A DNA stretch of 29,755 nt. Source: a virus. Below are positions 1 through 8,499 of this stretch, one piece after another. Under the pieces are notes generated by a model that saw nothing but the letters and a program-made list of their open reading frames with translations, made no database searches and was not told where the DNA came from. Positions within the stretch are counted from its first letter, which is position 1; each line of letters starts with the position of its first letter. The stretch covers positions 1 through 29,755 of IMG/VR virus record IMGVR_UViG_3300022934_000106; one strand, given 5' to 3'. The position numbers and the translations under genes were made by a program.

Positions 1-2
1 AA

Positions 3-1229
3 CGTACTAATCGTTTCCAAGACTTAGAAGCCAACACAGGCACTGATGCGGCTGATCCAACATTGCGTGATGTTGTGTATTACGAGTGCATCATGAAGGT
101 TGACTATGACGGTGACGGCATTGCTGAACGCCGCCGCATTTGTGCTATTGGCGCTGAAGGCACACACATCCTTCATAACGAGCCATTTGATCATGTGCCG
201 TTTGCAGTTGTATCGCCCGTGTTGATGCCACACCGCCTGATTGGTCGCAGTATCTATGACATGACCGAAGACCTACAGGTGATTAAGTCCACACTAATGC
301 GTCAGTACCTCGACAGCGTATACACCAGCACATTGCCACGAATGGTTGCCGTTGAAGGCCAAGTGAATCTTGATGACTTGCTTGAGGGTACTGCTGGCGG
401 CATAATCCGCGCCCGTCAGCCCGGTATGGTGCAAGCCATTACAGGCACCCCTGTAGGCGGCGAAGTAAGGCCTTTGATGGATTATCTCGACAACATCAAA
501 GAACAGCGTACAGGCATGAGCAAAGCCTCACAGGGCTTAGATGCAAATGCGTTGCAATCAACGACAGCCAGCGCTATTAGCGCGACAGTTCGTGGCGCAC
601 AGGTGAAGCTGGAAAGCTATGCGCGTACAATGGCTGAGACAGGCGTTAAATCGCTGTTTAAGGGCATCCTGCACTTGGTCACAAAGTACGACAACAAGCC
701 GCGTATCGTGCGTCTGCGTAATAACTTTGTGCCTATTGATCCGCGTGAATGGACTAGCGAGTTTGATGTCGTTGTACAGGTAGGGCTTGGAACGGCTGAT
801 GATGAGCAGAAGATTGCGTTCCTGACGCAGATTGCTGCAAAGCAAGAGCAAATCCTGATGCAGTTAGGGCCAAACAATCCTGTGGTGAGTATGTCGCAGT
901 ATGTAAACACACTGCGTAGCATTGCAGAGATTGGTGGCTTCAAGGACGCTGACCAGTTCTTTGCAAGTCCACAGCAGATACAGATGCAGCAACAACAGCA
1001 ACAGCAACAGCCGCCACAGCCTAATCCAGAGGTTGCTATGAAGCAGCAGCAGATGGAAGCAGAACTGGCGCTGAAGCGTGAGAAGATGCAAGCAGATATT
1101 CAGCTAGAGCGTGAAAAGATGACGATGGAAATGGAACTACGCCGTCAGGAGTTGCAAGCCGAAGCTGAGTTGCGTATGGCGAAAGCTGTTACAGATTCAC
1201 AAATCTCAACCAACCTACCGCGAGTGTAA
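3..1229 (+). CDS. P22-type portal protein (5' end outside window)
   Basis: This gene encodes the portal, the dodecameric ring at the capsid vertex through which DNA is packaged and ejected. The frame is open from base 3, so the gene continues upstream of the window and 408 residues are visible. The body (IYDMTEDLQVIKSTLMRQYLD, then an RPLMDYLDNIKEQRTGMSKA stretch followed by a helical region) fits the P22 portal family as I recognise it. The tail after about residue 335 is Gln-rich (a run of eight Q) and then a strongly charged KREKMQADIQLEREKM-type coiled coil, matching the C-terminal barrel helix of such portals. It heads the visible late operon, and the next gene starts one base after its stop. 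The family assignment is from memory of the family pattern, without a profile search. Confidence 0.88.
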   Translation, partial: RTNRFQDLEANTGTDAADPTLRDVVYYECIMKVDYDGDGIAERRRICAIGAEGTHILHNEPFDHVPFAVVSPVLMPHRLIGRSIYDMTEDLQVIKSTLMRQYLDSVYTSTLPRMVAVEGQVNLDDLLEGTAGGIIRARQPGMVQAITGTPVGGEVRPLMDYLDNIKEQRTGMSKASQGLDANALQSTTASAISATVRGAQVKLESYARTMAETGVKSLFKGILHLVTKYDNKPRIVRLRNNFVPIDPREWTSEFDVVVQVGLGTADDEQKIAFLTQIAAKQEQILMQLGPNNPVVSMSQYVNTLRSIAEIGGFKDADQFFASPQQIQMQQQQQQQQPPQPNPEVAMKQQQMEAELALKREKMQADIQLEREKMTMEMELRRQELQAEAELRMAKAVTDSQISTNLPRV

Positions 1230-1230
1230 A

Positions 1231-2331
1231 ATGCCGAACAAGATGAAAAGCAATAATCCGCCACGCCGCATAGACATTCGCGGTCAAGATCATTTACTGG
1301 CTTACATCACGCCGGACGAAGCAAAGCTGTTAAAGGCTATGGGCGGATCGGGTGAAAAGGTAAATGGTGTGCCTGCTTTTTTTGATCCCGGTGAAAGGGA
1401 TCAGTTGGGTTCTGGTACAATAGGTCAAGACTTTAGTGGTTCTGATGCAGACGAAGTAGGTGATTATTCAACTGACGATGCCTTCAATGTTACATCAGAT
1501 GAAGACTTAGATCAGGATTACCAGCAAGACCTAGCCGCTGCCGCTGCCGCCGCGCAAGGTTTTGATATGAGCGGGTTTGCTTTTGGTGATGATTTTGACC
1601 CCACATCTCGTCAAACAGCCAGAGACGTTTACGACACGATGATGTCTATTAGAACCGGAACTGGTTTAGGCTCACAGGCGGCAAGAGATCAGATTTTAGG
1701 ATATGCTCAAAACCAAATACAAAACAGAATGGTAAATGCTAACGCGCTTATGAAGGGCTACCCTGTTTCGTTTCTTGGGAAGACATTTAACATACCATCT
1801 ATGCCCGGAATAATGGGTGGGCTTTTGGGTAAGGCCAATTTGTCAAATATCAGTCGTGTTCTTGGTACTCAAGGTGCAATTCCTGCTTTTGATGTTACTG
1901 GCAAGGTGCAGGGTGCATATAACGCTTCGGGAATATATAGCGGGAATGACACAGGGCCAATGTTCGATGACGGCTCAGGCCCAGATACTGTCCCTCCTGT
2001 ATACAATCCAACAACAGGTGAAAGTCAGTGTCCTGATGGATATGTATTTGATGCTGACTTGCAAGCATGTCGTTTGGATACAACATTGCAGAATGTTGGC
2101 GACACAGTAGGCGGTGATGGGTTTACATATCAACCCGGCACATACGCTCGTATGGGCTTGCTTGATGTAGCACCAGAAGGCTTAGAACAATTCGCGTCCA
2201 CTTATGGCACAGGTTTCGGAACAGCGCCTGACTACGAAGCGGCTAATCTTGCGTATCGCAAGCCAGTGGGAACAATGAGCGGTATTTTTCAAGATCCGTA
2301 TAACTTACAAGGAATGACGTTACTTTCATGA
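1231..2331 (+). CDS. Unknown virion-module protein with a CPDGYVFD-type cysteine motif
   Basis: A 366-residue protein I cannot assign to a function. The N-terminus is basic (MPNKMKSNNPPRR) and is followed by a segment with TPDEAKLLKAMGG. Next come a run of seven alanines, an acidic Asp-rich stretch, and a Gly-rich region with IPSMPGIMGGLLGKANL that could touch a membrane. Near residue 265 is a short two-cysteine motif (QCPDGYVFD, then a second Cys ten residues after the first), reminiscent of motifs seen in other marine phage proteins. It lies between portal and scaffold, where minor head or packaged proteins are usual. Its stop overlaps the next start as ATGA, indicating translational coupling. 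Confidence 0.72.
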   Translation: MPNKMKSNNPPRRIDIRGQDHLLAYITPDEAKLLKAMGGSGEKVNGVPAFFDPGERDQLGSGTIGQDFSGSDADEVGDYSTDDAFNVTSDEDLDQDYQQDLAAAAAAAQGFDMSGFAFGDDFDPTSRQTARDVYDTMMSIRTGTGLGSQAARDQILGYAQNQIQNRMVNANALMKGYPVSFLGKTFNIPSMPGIMGGLLGKANLSNISRVLGTQGAIPAFDVTGKVQGAYNASGIYSGNDTGPMFDDGSGPDTVPPVYNPTTGESQCPDGYVFDADLQACRLDTTLQNVGDTVGGDGFTYQPGTYARMGLLDVAPEGLEQFASTYGTGFGTAPDYEAANLAYRKPVGTMSGIFQDPYNLQGMTLLS

Positions 2332-2615
2332 ACGAAGGAAAAGCAAGGGAACAGATGGCTAGAGCCGACAAGGCCGAAGCCGTATTACGCAATGAAATAT
2401 TCATAGAGAGTTTTGAGTATTTAGAGAAAGAATTTACCAATGCGTGGAAGCAAAGCGCGATAGGAGACACAGACGCCAGAGAGCGACTATATATGCTTTG
2501 TCAGAACTTAGACGCATTAAAGTCGTACATTCACAAGGTAGTGGAAGATGGAAAATTGGCAAAAGCAACATTAGAGGAGTTGCATAAACGCCAACAATTT
2601 GAGAAAAGGAAATAA
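2328..2615 (+). CDS. Small helical protein between portal and scaffold
   Basis: A 95-residue, highly charged, almost entirely helical protein. The core pattern (SFEYLEKEFTNAWKQS, then DTDARERLYMLCQNLDALK) resembles a small conserved phage protein commonly encoded next to portal or terminase genes. I recall the pattern but not a biochemical function. The ATG overlaps the preceding stop (ATGA), so it is translationally coupled, and the scaffold gene follows after three bases. A role in head assembly is an inference from position only. Confidence 0.75.
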   Translation: MNEGKAREQMARADKAEAVLRNEIFIESFEYLEKEFTNAWKQSAIGDTDARERLYMLCQNLDALKSYIHKVVEDGKLAKATLEELHKRQQFEKRK

Positions 2616-2618
2616 GTT

Positions 2619-3632
2619 ATGTCCGACAATCCGCAAGGAACCGGGTCTATTTCATTAAATGATGCAGTTAGCCTTCTAAACACCCCCATCCCGGACAAGG
2701 TTGAAGAAGAGCGACCAGAGGAGCAAGAAGCCCCTCAACCGATGGAGGCAGAGGCCGAAGTCACCGAAGAGGATAATCAGCTAGAGGCTGAATCCTACGA
2801 GGATGATGAGGATGATGCTGTTGAAGTCGAAGAGTCTGAAGAAGAAGATGACTATGAGGACGTAGAAGAGGAATCTCAGGAAAACCTTTACACGGTCAAA
2901 GTAGACGGTGAAGAGGTAGAGATCACCCTTGACGAAGCCTTAAATGGTTATCAACGACAACAGACTTTTACAAAGCGTAGTCAGGAAATTGCGGAGCAAC
3001 GCAAAGCTGCTGAGAAAGAAGCAGCCCAAGCAAAGGAAGCAAGAGACTACTACGCACAGCAACTTGATGTGCTGGCACAGCAGATCCAACAGACAATCCC
3101 ACAGGAACCTGATTGGGTTGCATTAGCAAAAGAGGTCACGGCTGAAGAGTACAACGCAATTAGAGCAGAGTACGATAATCGACAAGCAAACCTCGCAAAA
3201 GTGGAGCAAGAGCGGCAAGCAGTCGCTCAACAACAGGCCGCTGAACAGGAAAAGATGCTTCATGAGCATCTTAGAGCGCAACGGTCTGACATGCTAAATC
3301 GCATCCCTCAGTGGAAGGATGACGATGTTAGGAATAAAGAGCGCCTTGAAGTAGTTGAGTACGCTCGTAACATCGGATTTAGCGAACAAGAAGTTTCACA
3401 GGCCACAGACGCTAGGGCCGTGGAACTTTTGTACAAAGCGATGCAGTGGGACAATCTACAGCGTAAGAAACCCACCGCTAAGAAACGCACAAGACAGGCT
3501 CCAAAGATGGCTAAAGCTGGACAGCCACGCACAAAAAAACAAGCTGCTAGTCGTTCACGGCAAACAGCTATGAACCGCCTAAATAAAGAGCGGTCTGTAG
3601 ATGCTGCCGTATCATACTTGATGGGTAACTAG
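2619..3632 (+). CDS. Capsid scaffolding protein
   Basis: A 337-residue scaffold that would guide procapsid assembly and leave before DNA packaging. The sequence shows the typical polarity of such proteins. Residues about 25-90 are extremely acidic (runs of E and D), the middle is a long Gln/Ala/Glu coiled coil containing QRQQTFTKRSQEIAEQRKAA, and the last 60 residues are very basic (KKPTAKKRTRQAPK), the usual capsid-binding end. It lies directly upstream of the major capsid gene, which is the standard position. SD-like AGGAAA precedes the ATG. No protease motif is visible. Confidence 0.85.
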   Translation: MSDNPQGTGSISLNDAVSLLNTPIPDKVEEERPEEQEAPQPMEAEAEVTEEDNQLEAESYEDDEDDAVEVEESEEEDDYEDVEEESQENLYTVKVDGEEVEITLDEALNGYQRQQTFTKRSQEIAEQRKAAEKEAAQAKEARDYYAQQLDVLAQQIQQTIPQEPDWVALAKEVTAEEYNAIRAEYDNRQANLAKVEQERQAVAQQQAAEQEKMLHEHLRAQRSDMLNRIPQWKDDDVRNKERLEVVEYARNIGFSEQEVSQATDARAVELLYKAMQWDNLQRKKPTAKKRTRQAPKMAKAGQPRTKKQAASRSRQTAMNRLNKERSVDAAVSYLMGN

Positions 3633-3651
3633 CTTTAGAAGGAGCGATTAA

Positions 3652-4602
3652 ATGAGTACCTTTACCACATCGTCAGCCATTGGTGAGCGCGAGCAGCTTG
3701 CCGATGTCATCTATCGGATTGACCCCGATGAAACCCCCATCTTCAGCGCACTGAAGAAGGAAACCTCAAACGGTATCTTCACCGAATGGCAAGTTCAGGA
3801 ATTGGCGGCAGCGTCAGCTACTAACTACGTCAACGAAGGTGCAGATGCCAGCATTGCTGCTCCAACGGCTACCAGCCGTCTGGGCAACTACCATCAGATC
3901 TCAGTCAAAGCAGTAGCTGTATCAAAGACCCTTGATGCAGTTGAGAAAGCTGGCCGTGATCGTGAAGTAGCGTACCAGAAGGTACTGAAATCATTGGAAC
4001 TTCGCCGTGACATCGAAAAAGCAATCGGTGACACAAACGTGGCTCGTTCTGGTGCAGACCCTCGCAAATCAGCATCACTTATCACTTGGATAACCAATGG
4101 TGACTCGCCGGGTGATATGGCCTTCGCTACTGGCGATGGCACAGACGTAGCTGATCTGACTGGTACTGCTCGTTCACTGACACTTGCTCAGATTGAAACA
4201 GCAATGCAAGCAGCTTGGACAGACGGTGGATCGCCAAAGATTATGGCGACTTCAGCCGCTAACCGGGCTAACTTCTCAGACCTGTCAGCTTCTGGCAACT
4301 TGGTCAGCAACGATGTCAACATGACAGCAGCCAAGGAAGTGACCTACGTTGGTTCGACTTCAGTCTTTTTGACTGACTTCGGCACATTGGAAGTCGCTCC
4401 TTCACGCTTTATGGGTGATGACAAGGTCTTCTTGATTGACCCAGACTTCGCTGCACTTTGCACCATCAATGGTCGTAACTTCGCTGAAAACGAAATTGCA
4501 CCAACAGGTGACGCAGAGAAGTTCCAGATTGTGACTGAATGGGCCTTGAAGGTGCTTGCACCTAAAGCCCACGCAGCCGTGATCGGTCTGGACGGATCAT
4601 AA
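3652..4602 (+). CDS. Major capsid protein, SU10/DUF5309 family
   Basis: A 316-residue capsid subunit expected to have an HK97 fold. The N-terminus (TSSAIGEREQLADVIYRIDP followed by DETPIFSALKKE), the WQVQELAAA segment and the C-terminal EWALKVLAPKAHAAV pattern match the DUF5309/SU10 capsid family. There is no N-terminal delta domain, and a separate scaffold is encoded just upstream, as expected for this family. A strong SD (AAGGAG) sits 7 bases before the ATG. Codon use is noticeably more C-ending (ttc, atc, aac) than in its neighbours, consistent with high expression. A GC-rich hairpin follows the stop. Confidence 0.93.
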   Translation: MSTFTTSSAIGEREQLADVIYRIDPDETPIFSALKKETSNGIFTEWQVQELAAASATNYVNEGADASIAAPTATSRLGNYHQISVKAVAVSKTLDAVEKAGRDREVAYQKVLKSLELRRDIEKAIGDTNVARSGADPRKSASLITWITNGDSPGDMAFATGDGTDVADLTGTARSLTLAQIETAMQAAWTDGGSPKIMATSAANRANFSDLSASGNLVSNDVNMTAAKEVTYVGSTSVFLTDFGTLEVAPSRFMGDDKVFLIDPDFAALCTINGRNFAENEIAPTGDAEKFQIVTEWALKVLAPKAHAAVIGLDGS

Positions 4603-4607
4603 TACTA

Positions 4608-4632
4608 GAGGGGGCGGTTCTGCCGCCCCTTC
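4608..4632 (+). terminator. Post-capsid GC-rich hairpin (partial terminator or mRNA processing/stability element)
   Basis: The arms GGGGCGG (4611-4617) and CCGCCCC (4623-4629) enclose a 5-base loop and can be extended by three weaker pairs to 4608-4632. It lies 5 bases after the capsid stop. It is followed by TCATCT rather than a clean T tract, so it may be a leaky terminator or a 3' stabiliser that raises capsid mRNA over downstream genes. Confidence 0.6.
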
Positions 4633-4650
4633 ATCTCATTGGGGAATGAT

Positions 4651-4971
4651 ATGAAAAGACCACTAATTAACGATGCCGTTACAGGCAAAAAAGTTGACCT
4701 AGTTACTGACACTGACGGTTCTCAGCGGATCCAGTCTACACAGAACTTTGACACGCTGATGAAACTGAACAGTCAGATGAACAATGATTGGCGTCCGGGC
4801 AGTTTGCGCGGAACCCAGAAGCATATGCAGCATGTGGCAGAAATACCTAATGTCGTGTATGCTCACCTAGTAGAAAAGTTTGGCAAACCAAGCGAAAACC
4901 CAAAAGCGTGGAAGCAGTGGCTGAACGACAGCGAGAACCGTGCTTTTAGAACTGGTGGTGGACACGTTTAA
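4651..4971 (+). CDS. Conserved small protein downstream of capsid
   Basis: A 106-residue protein of unknown function. The ATG at 4651 is preferred over an in-frame TTG at 4639 because GGGGA lies 6 bases upstream. Visible features are an N-terminal beta-like part (VDLVTDTDGSQRIQSTQNFD) and a C-terminal helical part with HVAEIPNVVYAHLVEKFGKP and a WKQWLND motif. No cysteines, membrane segments or signal peptide are seen. It follows the post-capsid hairpin and overlaps the adaptor gene by one base (TAATG). The position suggests a head-completion or connector role, an inference only. Confidence 0.75.
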   Translation: MKRPLINDAVTGKKVDLVTDTDGSQRIQSTQNFDTLMKLNSQMNNDWRPGSLRGTQKHMQHVAEIPNVVYAHLVEKFGKPSENPKAWKQWLNDSENRAFRTGGGHV

Positions 4972-5612
4972 TGGCTATTGCATCTTACGCAGATTTACAG
5001 ACATCTATCGCCAACTTTTTGGCTCGTGATGATCTAACAGCACAGATACCTGACTTTATTAAGTTAGCTGAAGCCCGTATTAATCGTGAGTTGGAAACTC
5101 GTGAGCAGGAAAAGCGAGTACAGGCAACACTTGTTGCTGGTGATGAGTACATTGCTCTACCGACAGATTTGCGTGAGGTAAGAGAAGTTAAGCTGAACAC
5201 TAGCCCACTTACTGTACTGGACTACGCATCACCTACAAGTCTAGACACGCAATACTCAAGCAACGGTCAAGGTAAACCACAAGGATACAGCATAGTCGGC
5301 AAAGAAATGAAGATGCGCCCGATACCTGATAGCGCCTACACAATGGAAATTGTTTACATCGGTGATGTTGATGCGTTGTCTGCTGTAAGCACTCCCACAT
5401 TGTTTACACGTTCACCTGATTTGTATTTGTACGGCGCACTAACAGAAGCCTATGTGTATCTGTTAGATGAGCAAAGAGCGGCGCAGTATGATGAAAAGTT
5501 CACTCGTGCTATAAATGAGGTGCGGATGGACGAAGAGCGTTCACACTATGGCACAGGGCCACTACAAACTAAATCTGTCTACTTACGGCAGAATGTAACA
5601 GCGGAGAGATAA
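4971..5612 (+). CDS. Head-tail adaptor (gp6/SU10-adaptor type)
   Basis: A 213-residue protein expected to form the ring below the portal that joins head and tail. The N-terminus (SYADLQTSIANFLARDDL, IPDFIKLAEARINRELETRE) is the characteristic helical start of this adaptor group. It is followed by a beta segment (YIALPTDLREVREVKL) and a conserved late stretch with TRSPDLYLYGALTEAYVYL. Length and order after the capsid match adaptors of P22- and SU10-like phages. The start overlaps the previous stop (TAATG). Confidence 0.86.
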   Translation: MAIASYADLQTSIANFLARDDLTAQIPDFIKLAEARINRELETREQEKRVQATLVAGDEYIALPTDLREVREVKLNTSPLTVLDYASPTSLDTQYSSNGQGKPQGYSIVGKEMKMRPIPDSAYTMEIVYIGDVDALSAVSTPTLFTRSPDLYLYGALTEAYVYLLDEQRAAQYDEKFTRAINEVRMDEERSHYGTGPLQTKSVYLRQNVTAER

Positions 5613-5615
5613 TAC

Positions 5616-6002
5616 ATGTCTGCAATGAGTGATTACCTAGAGAATGAGATTCTCGACCACATCTTAGGTACTGGCGCGTATACAATGCCAACGACAGTAT
5701 ATGTTGGTTTGTCTACAGGTTCTTTCAATGATGACAACAGCGGCACTGAGTTGACTGGTAACGGATATGCTCGTGTATCAATCAGCTTTGGTGCAGCCTC
5801 ATCTGGCACAGCAAGCAACGATGCGGCAGTTGAGTTTTCAGCAGCTACTGGATCGTGGGGTACGGTAAGCCATTTCGGTTTATTCGATGCTTCATCATCT
5901 GGGAACTTGCTTATTCACGGCGCACTTACTGCCAGCAAGGTTATTGAGAGTGGCGACATTCTCAAAATTGCAATCGGTGATATGGATATTACCGCCGCGT
6001 AG
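5616..6002 (+). CDS. Tail-fibre-like small structural protein (Gp80-type)
   Basis: A 128-residue protein whose pattern I recognise from a widespread phage tail-fibre-like family. It begins MSDYLENEILDHILG-type, then VYVGLSTGSFNDD, TGNGYARVSI, a WGTVSHFGLFDA motif and GDILKIAIGDM at the end. The sequence is Ser/Thr/Gly-rich and predicted all-beta. It follows the adaptor gene by three bases. The exact role in the virion (fibre, tail spike base or capsid decoration) cannot be told from the sequence. Confidence 0.78.
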   Translation: MSAMSDYLENEILDHILGTGAYTMPTTVYVGLSTGSFNDDNSGTELTGNGYARVSISFGAASSGTASNDAAVEFSAATGSWGTVSHFGLFDASSSGNLLIHGALTASKVIESGDILKIAIGDMDITAA

Positions 6003-6011
6003 GTGTAGCCA

Positions 6012-6722
6012 ATGCCGACAACAGCACCACTAGATAGGCTAACTGGAACCCTAGATAGCTATACCTTCACGCTAGACACTCTAGGTGACAAGGTTGCGTG
6101 GACTGCTGTTGCCCTAGATCATATGGATGGCTGGGGTGCGCTGGACAACTGGAACTACGGCACACTAGATGCGCTTGCCCTTGAAGTTAAGATTGCTGAT
6201 GGCTCCGCTGCTACAGCAGCCACAGCTACAGGCACAGCGGTAAAGCTAAAAGGTGTCTCAGCCGCCGTAGACGCCTCTGTAACAGCCTCTAGCACTGCTG
6301 GGCGTACAAGGACAGTATCAGCCAGTGTGACAGCCGTTAATACGGCCTCTAGCGCCTTTGCTCGTGTTCGTCCATTTGAGGCTCTGGTCAACGCAGTTGG
6401 CACTGCCGCACTTGACGGTACTCGTATCAGAACCGTGGCTGGTTCTGTTTCTGTGTCAGCTTCAGCTACATCAAACTCAAACTTTGTTACATTGGCCGCT
6501 GGAACGGCAGACACCACTGTTTCTGTAACAGGCGCGGTCAATGCTGTGTTTAGTGGCCCATCAACGGCAAGTGTTACTGTTTCACAAGAAACATCTGCAA
6601 AGATACTTGGCGAAGATTGGGGCGAGGTTGAAGTAGGCACTGAGGTATGGACAGATGTGCCTATCGGTTCTGAAATATGGTCTACAGTAACAACATCTAG
6701 CGGGACTTGGTTAGGACAATGA
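6012..6722 (+). CDS. Ala/Ser/Thr/Val-rich tail protein with C-terminal W..V repeats
   Basis: A 236-residue protein of low complexity. An N-terminal part with several short LD-containing repeats (LDRLTGTLD, LDTLG, LDHMDGWGALD) is followed by about 140 residues of alternating Ala/Thr/Val/Ser, probably beta structure. The end is a short tandem repeat of the form W-x-x-V-x-x-G-x-E-x-W (EDWGEVEVGTEVWTDVPIGS). I recall similar C-terminal W repeats in marine phage tail genes but cannot name a function. Its stop overlaps the next start (ATGA), so translation is coupled. Confidence 0.72.
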   Translation: MPTTAPLDRLTGTLDSYTFTLDTLGDKVAWTAVALDHMDGWGALDNWNYGTLDALALEVKIADGSAATAATATGTAVKLKGVSAAVDASVTASSTAGRTRTVSASVTAVNTASSAFARVRPFEALVNAVGTAALDGTRIRTVAGSVSVSASATSNSNFVTLAAGTADTTVSVTGAVNAVFSGPSTASVTVSQETSAKILGEDWGEVEVGTEVWTDVPIGSEIWSTVTTSSGTWLGQ

Positions 6723-8179
6723 TACAGTTTGGAGAATGGTTGCCAGATCAGCCTGATTTCATGAACTCTGGTGTAGTTACGGCAGAAAACGTAATACCAG
6801 CGGCTAATGGCTATCGCCCACTAAATCAGTTCATTAGCTTCAGCAATGCCGCTAGTGGAACGATACGAGGTATATATGCCGCAAAAGACAATGACGGGAA
6901 CGTCAAGCTATTCGCTGGCGATGATGCCAAGCTATACAGTTTCAACGCCTCAACTAACAATCTGGACGATGTCAGTAAAGCTGGATCACCAGCCTATGAT
7001 CTTATCAATGCAGAAAAATGGCGGTTCGTACAATTCGGTGAATACGTCATTGCGGCTGGTGGAATTGGAGAAGAACTGCAAAAGTGGCAGTTAGGTACTG
7101 ACACCGCGTTTTCTGATTTAGGTGGTTCTCCTCCAAAGGCTGACTTCATTGCAGTTGTTCGTGACTTTGTGTGGACAGGTAATATTGATGAAGGTTCTGG
7201 CCGTGTGCCTTATAAGGTGCGTTGGTCTGGTTTTAACGATATTGATGGGTGGACAACTGGCACAGATCAGTCTGACTTTCAAGAACTGCCTGATTCCGGC
7301 GCTATCACTGGTATGGTTGGCGGTGAATACTGCACTATTCTATGTGAGAAAGCTATCTTCCGGGCAACATATACTGGCCCACCTCTTATCTTCCAGTTTG
7401 ACAAAGTTGAAAGCCAGCGCGGTTGTTCTATCCCCGGCTCAGTGTGTAATTATGGTTCTATTGTGTTTTACTACTCAGACAATGGCTTTCATATGTTTGA
7501 TGGACAAAGAAGCACACCTATAGGCAATGAAAAAATAGACAAGTTTTTTGCTAAAGACTTCAACGCTCAGTACAAGAATAAAATGACAGCCGCTGTTGAC
7601 CCGCTCAATCAGATTGCTGTTTGGTCATACACTAGTATTGCTAGTACAACTGGCCGTCCTGATAGGCTTCTCATATACAACTATGCACTCAATCGTTGGT
7701 CTATCGGCAATGTTGAGGCTGACTTTGTAGCACCATTTTTTAGTGCTGGTTACACAGTAGAAGATTTAGACAATCTGTCAGCGACACTTGATGGTCTTAC
7801 TACTGTTCTTGATAGCCAGTTATTCCGTGGCGGCGAGTTCTTCTTTGGCGGTGCGGTTGGCGACAAGCTATACACGTTTACTGGAGATCCGTTGCAAGCC
7901 ACGATCACGACAGGTGAAGCCGCTGTAAGTATGGGCAAGCACAGTATCGTTACTAGAGTTTATCCGTATCACGAAGATGGCACAGTTGAATTATTTGTAG
8001 GCATGAGAGGCACACCGTTAGATACAGTAAGTTTTGATGCTGGCGGCACGACAAATGCGGCTGGCTTTGTGCCGTTTAGGGCGGCTGACAGGTATCATCG
8101 TGTCAAAATGTTGCTATCTGGCAACTGGTCATTTGCGCACGGTATAGATGTCGAGGCTAGACAGGTTGGCAGACGATGA
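6719..8179 (+). CDS. Tail nozzle / packaged-DNA stabilisation-like protein
   Basis: A 486-residue protein whose sequence suggests a beta-propeller-like tail tube tip. Features are the start MIQFGEWLPDQPDF, the pattern NVIPAANGYRPLNQF, and many short strands ending in aromatic-Gly turns (KLYSFNAST, FVWTGNID, KVRWSGFND, FYYSDNGFHMFDGQ). This layout matches nozzle or tubular tail proteins of P22- and SU10-like phages that plug and release DNA. The ATG at 6719 overlaps the previous stop and has AGGA before it. An in-frame TTG at 6707 is less likely. The gene ends with ATGA coupling to the next one. Confidence 0.8.
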   Translation: MIQFGEWLPDQPDFMNSGVVTAENVIPAANGYRPLNQFISFSNAASGTIRGIYAAKDNDGNVKLFAGDDAKLYSFNASTNNLDDVSKAGSPAYDLINAEKWRFVQFGEYVIAAGGIGEELQKWQLGTDTAFSDLGGSPPKADFIAVVRDFVWTGNIDEGSGRVPYKVRWSGFNDIDGWTTGTDQSDFQELPDSGAITGMVGGEYCTILCEKAIFRATYTGPPLIFQFDKVESQRGCSIPGSVCNYGSIVFYYSDNGFHMFDGQRSTPIGNEKIDKFFAKDFNAQYKNKMTAAVDPLNQIAVWSYTSIASTTGRPDRLLIYNYALNRWSIGNVEADFVAPFFSAGYTVEDLDNLSATLDGLTTVLDSQLFRGGEFFFGGAVGDKLYTFTGDPLQATITTGEAAVSMGKHSIVTRVYPYHEDGTVELFVGMRGTPLDTVSFDAGGTTNAAGFVPFRAADRYHRVKMLLSGNWSFAHGIDVEARQVGRR

Positions 8180-8499
8180 CGATTGAGCAGCGCAAAGCTA
8201 ATTTTCGTATATTGAATCCAATCACCGCGACAACGCGAGAGATTGCCGAAGTTCTTAATCGCACTATTGATGGTGGATTGAATAGTGTCGGATACGTTAC
8301 ATTAGCCGCAAACTCAACAGAGACAACAGTTTCGGAACCAAGGTATAGCACTGAAAGCCTAGTTTTTTTCTGTGGGGTTGACCACAATCCGTGGCATCAT
8401 AATCCATATGTTAAAGGCACTAGCACAAACGGGACAATGGTTATTGGGCATGACAACCAAGGACACACAGCAGATTTCGCATACCTCATTATTGGATGA
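8176..8499 (+). CDS. Small tail-module protein, unknown
   Basis: A 107-residue protein, coupled by ATGA to the nozzle-like gene. The first 40 residues look helical (EQRKANFRILNPITATTREIAEVLNRT) and the rest beta-rich (LAANSTETTVSEPRY, FFCGVDHNPWHHNPYV, with a GHDNQGHTADFAYLIIG end). The C-terminal half reads like a small beta domain with several His residues. I do not recognise the family. Its position in a coupled tail block suggests a virion component. Confidence 0.7.
   Translation: MTIEQRKANFRILNPITATTREIAEVLNRTIDGGLNSVGYVTLAANSTETTVSEPRYSTESLVFFCGVDHNPWHHNPYVKGTSTNGTMVIGHDNQGHTADFAYLIIG

Noticed and set aside
3530-3541. Run of seven A in the scaffold gene as a possible -1 frameshift site
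   Set aside because: A -1 shift meets a stop within six codons, no downstream structure is evident and no extended product would be gained.
6155-6640. 161-codon open frame on the - strand inside the Ala/Thr/Val-rich tail gene
   Set aside because: It mirrors a low-complexity gct/aca/gtt-type + strand gene, which keeps the antisense frame open by composition. There is no SD, the neighbours are coupled on the + strand and the product has no recognisable feature.
7122-7523. 133-codon + strand frame inside the nozzle-like gene
   Set aside because: Leu/Val-rich out-of-frame product that lies wholly inside a better supported gene with no start signal.
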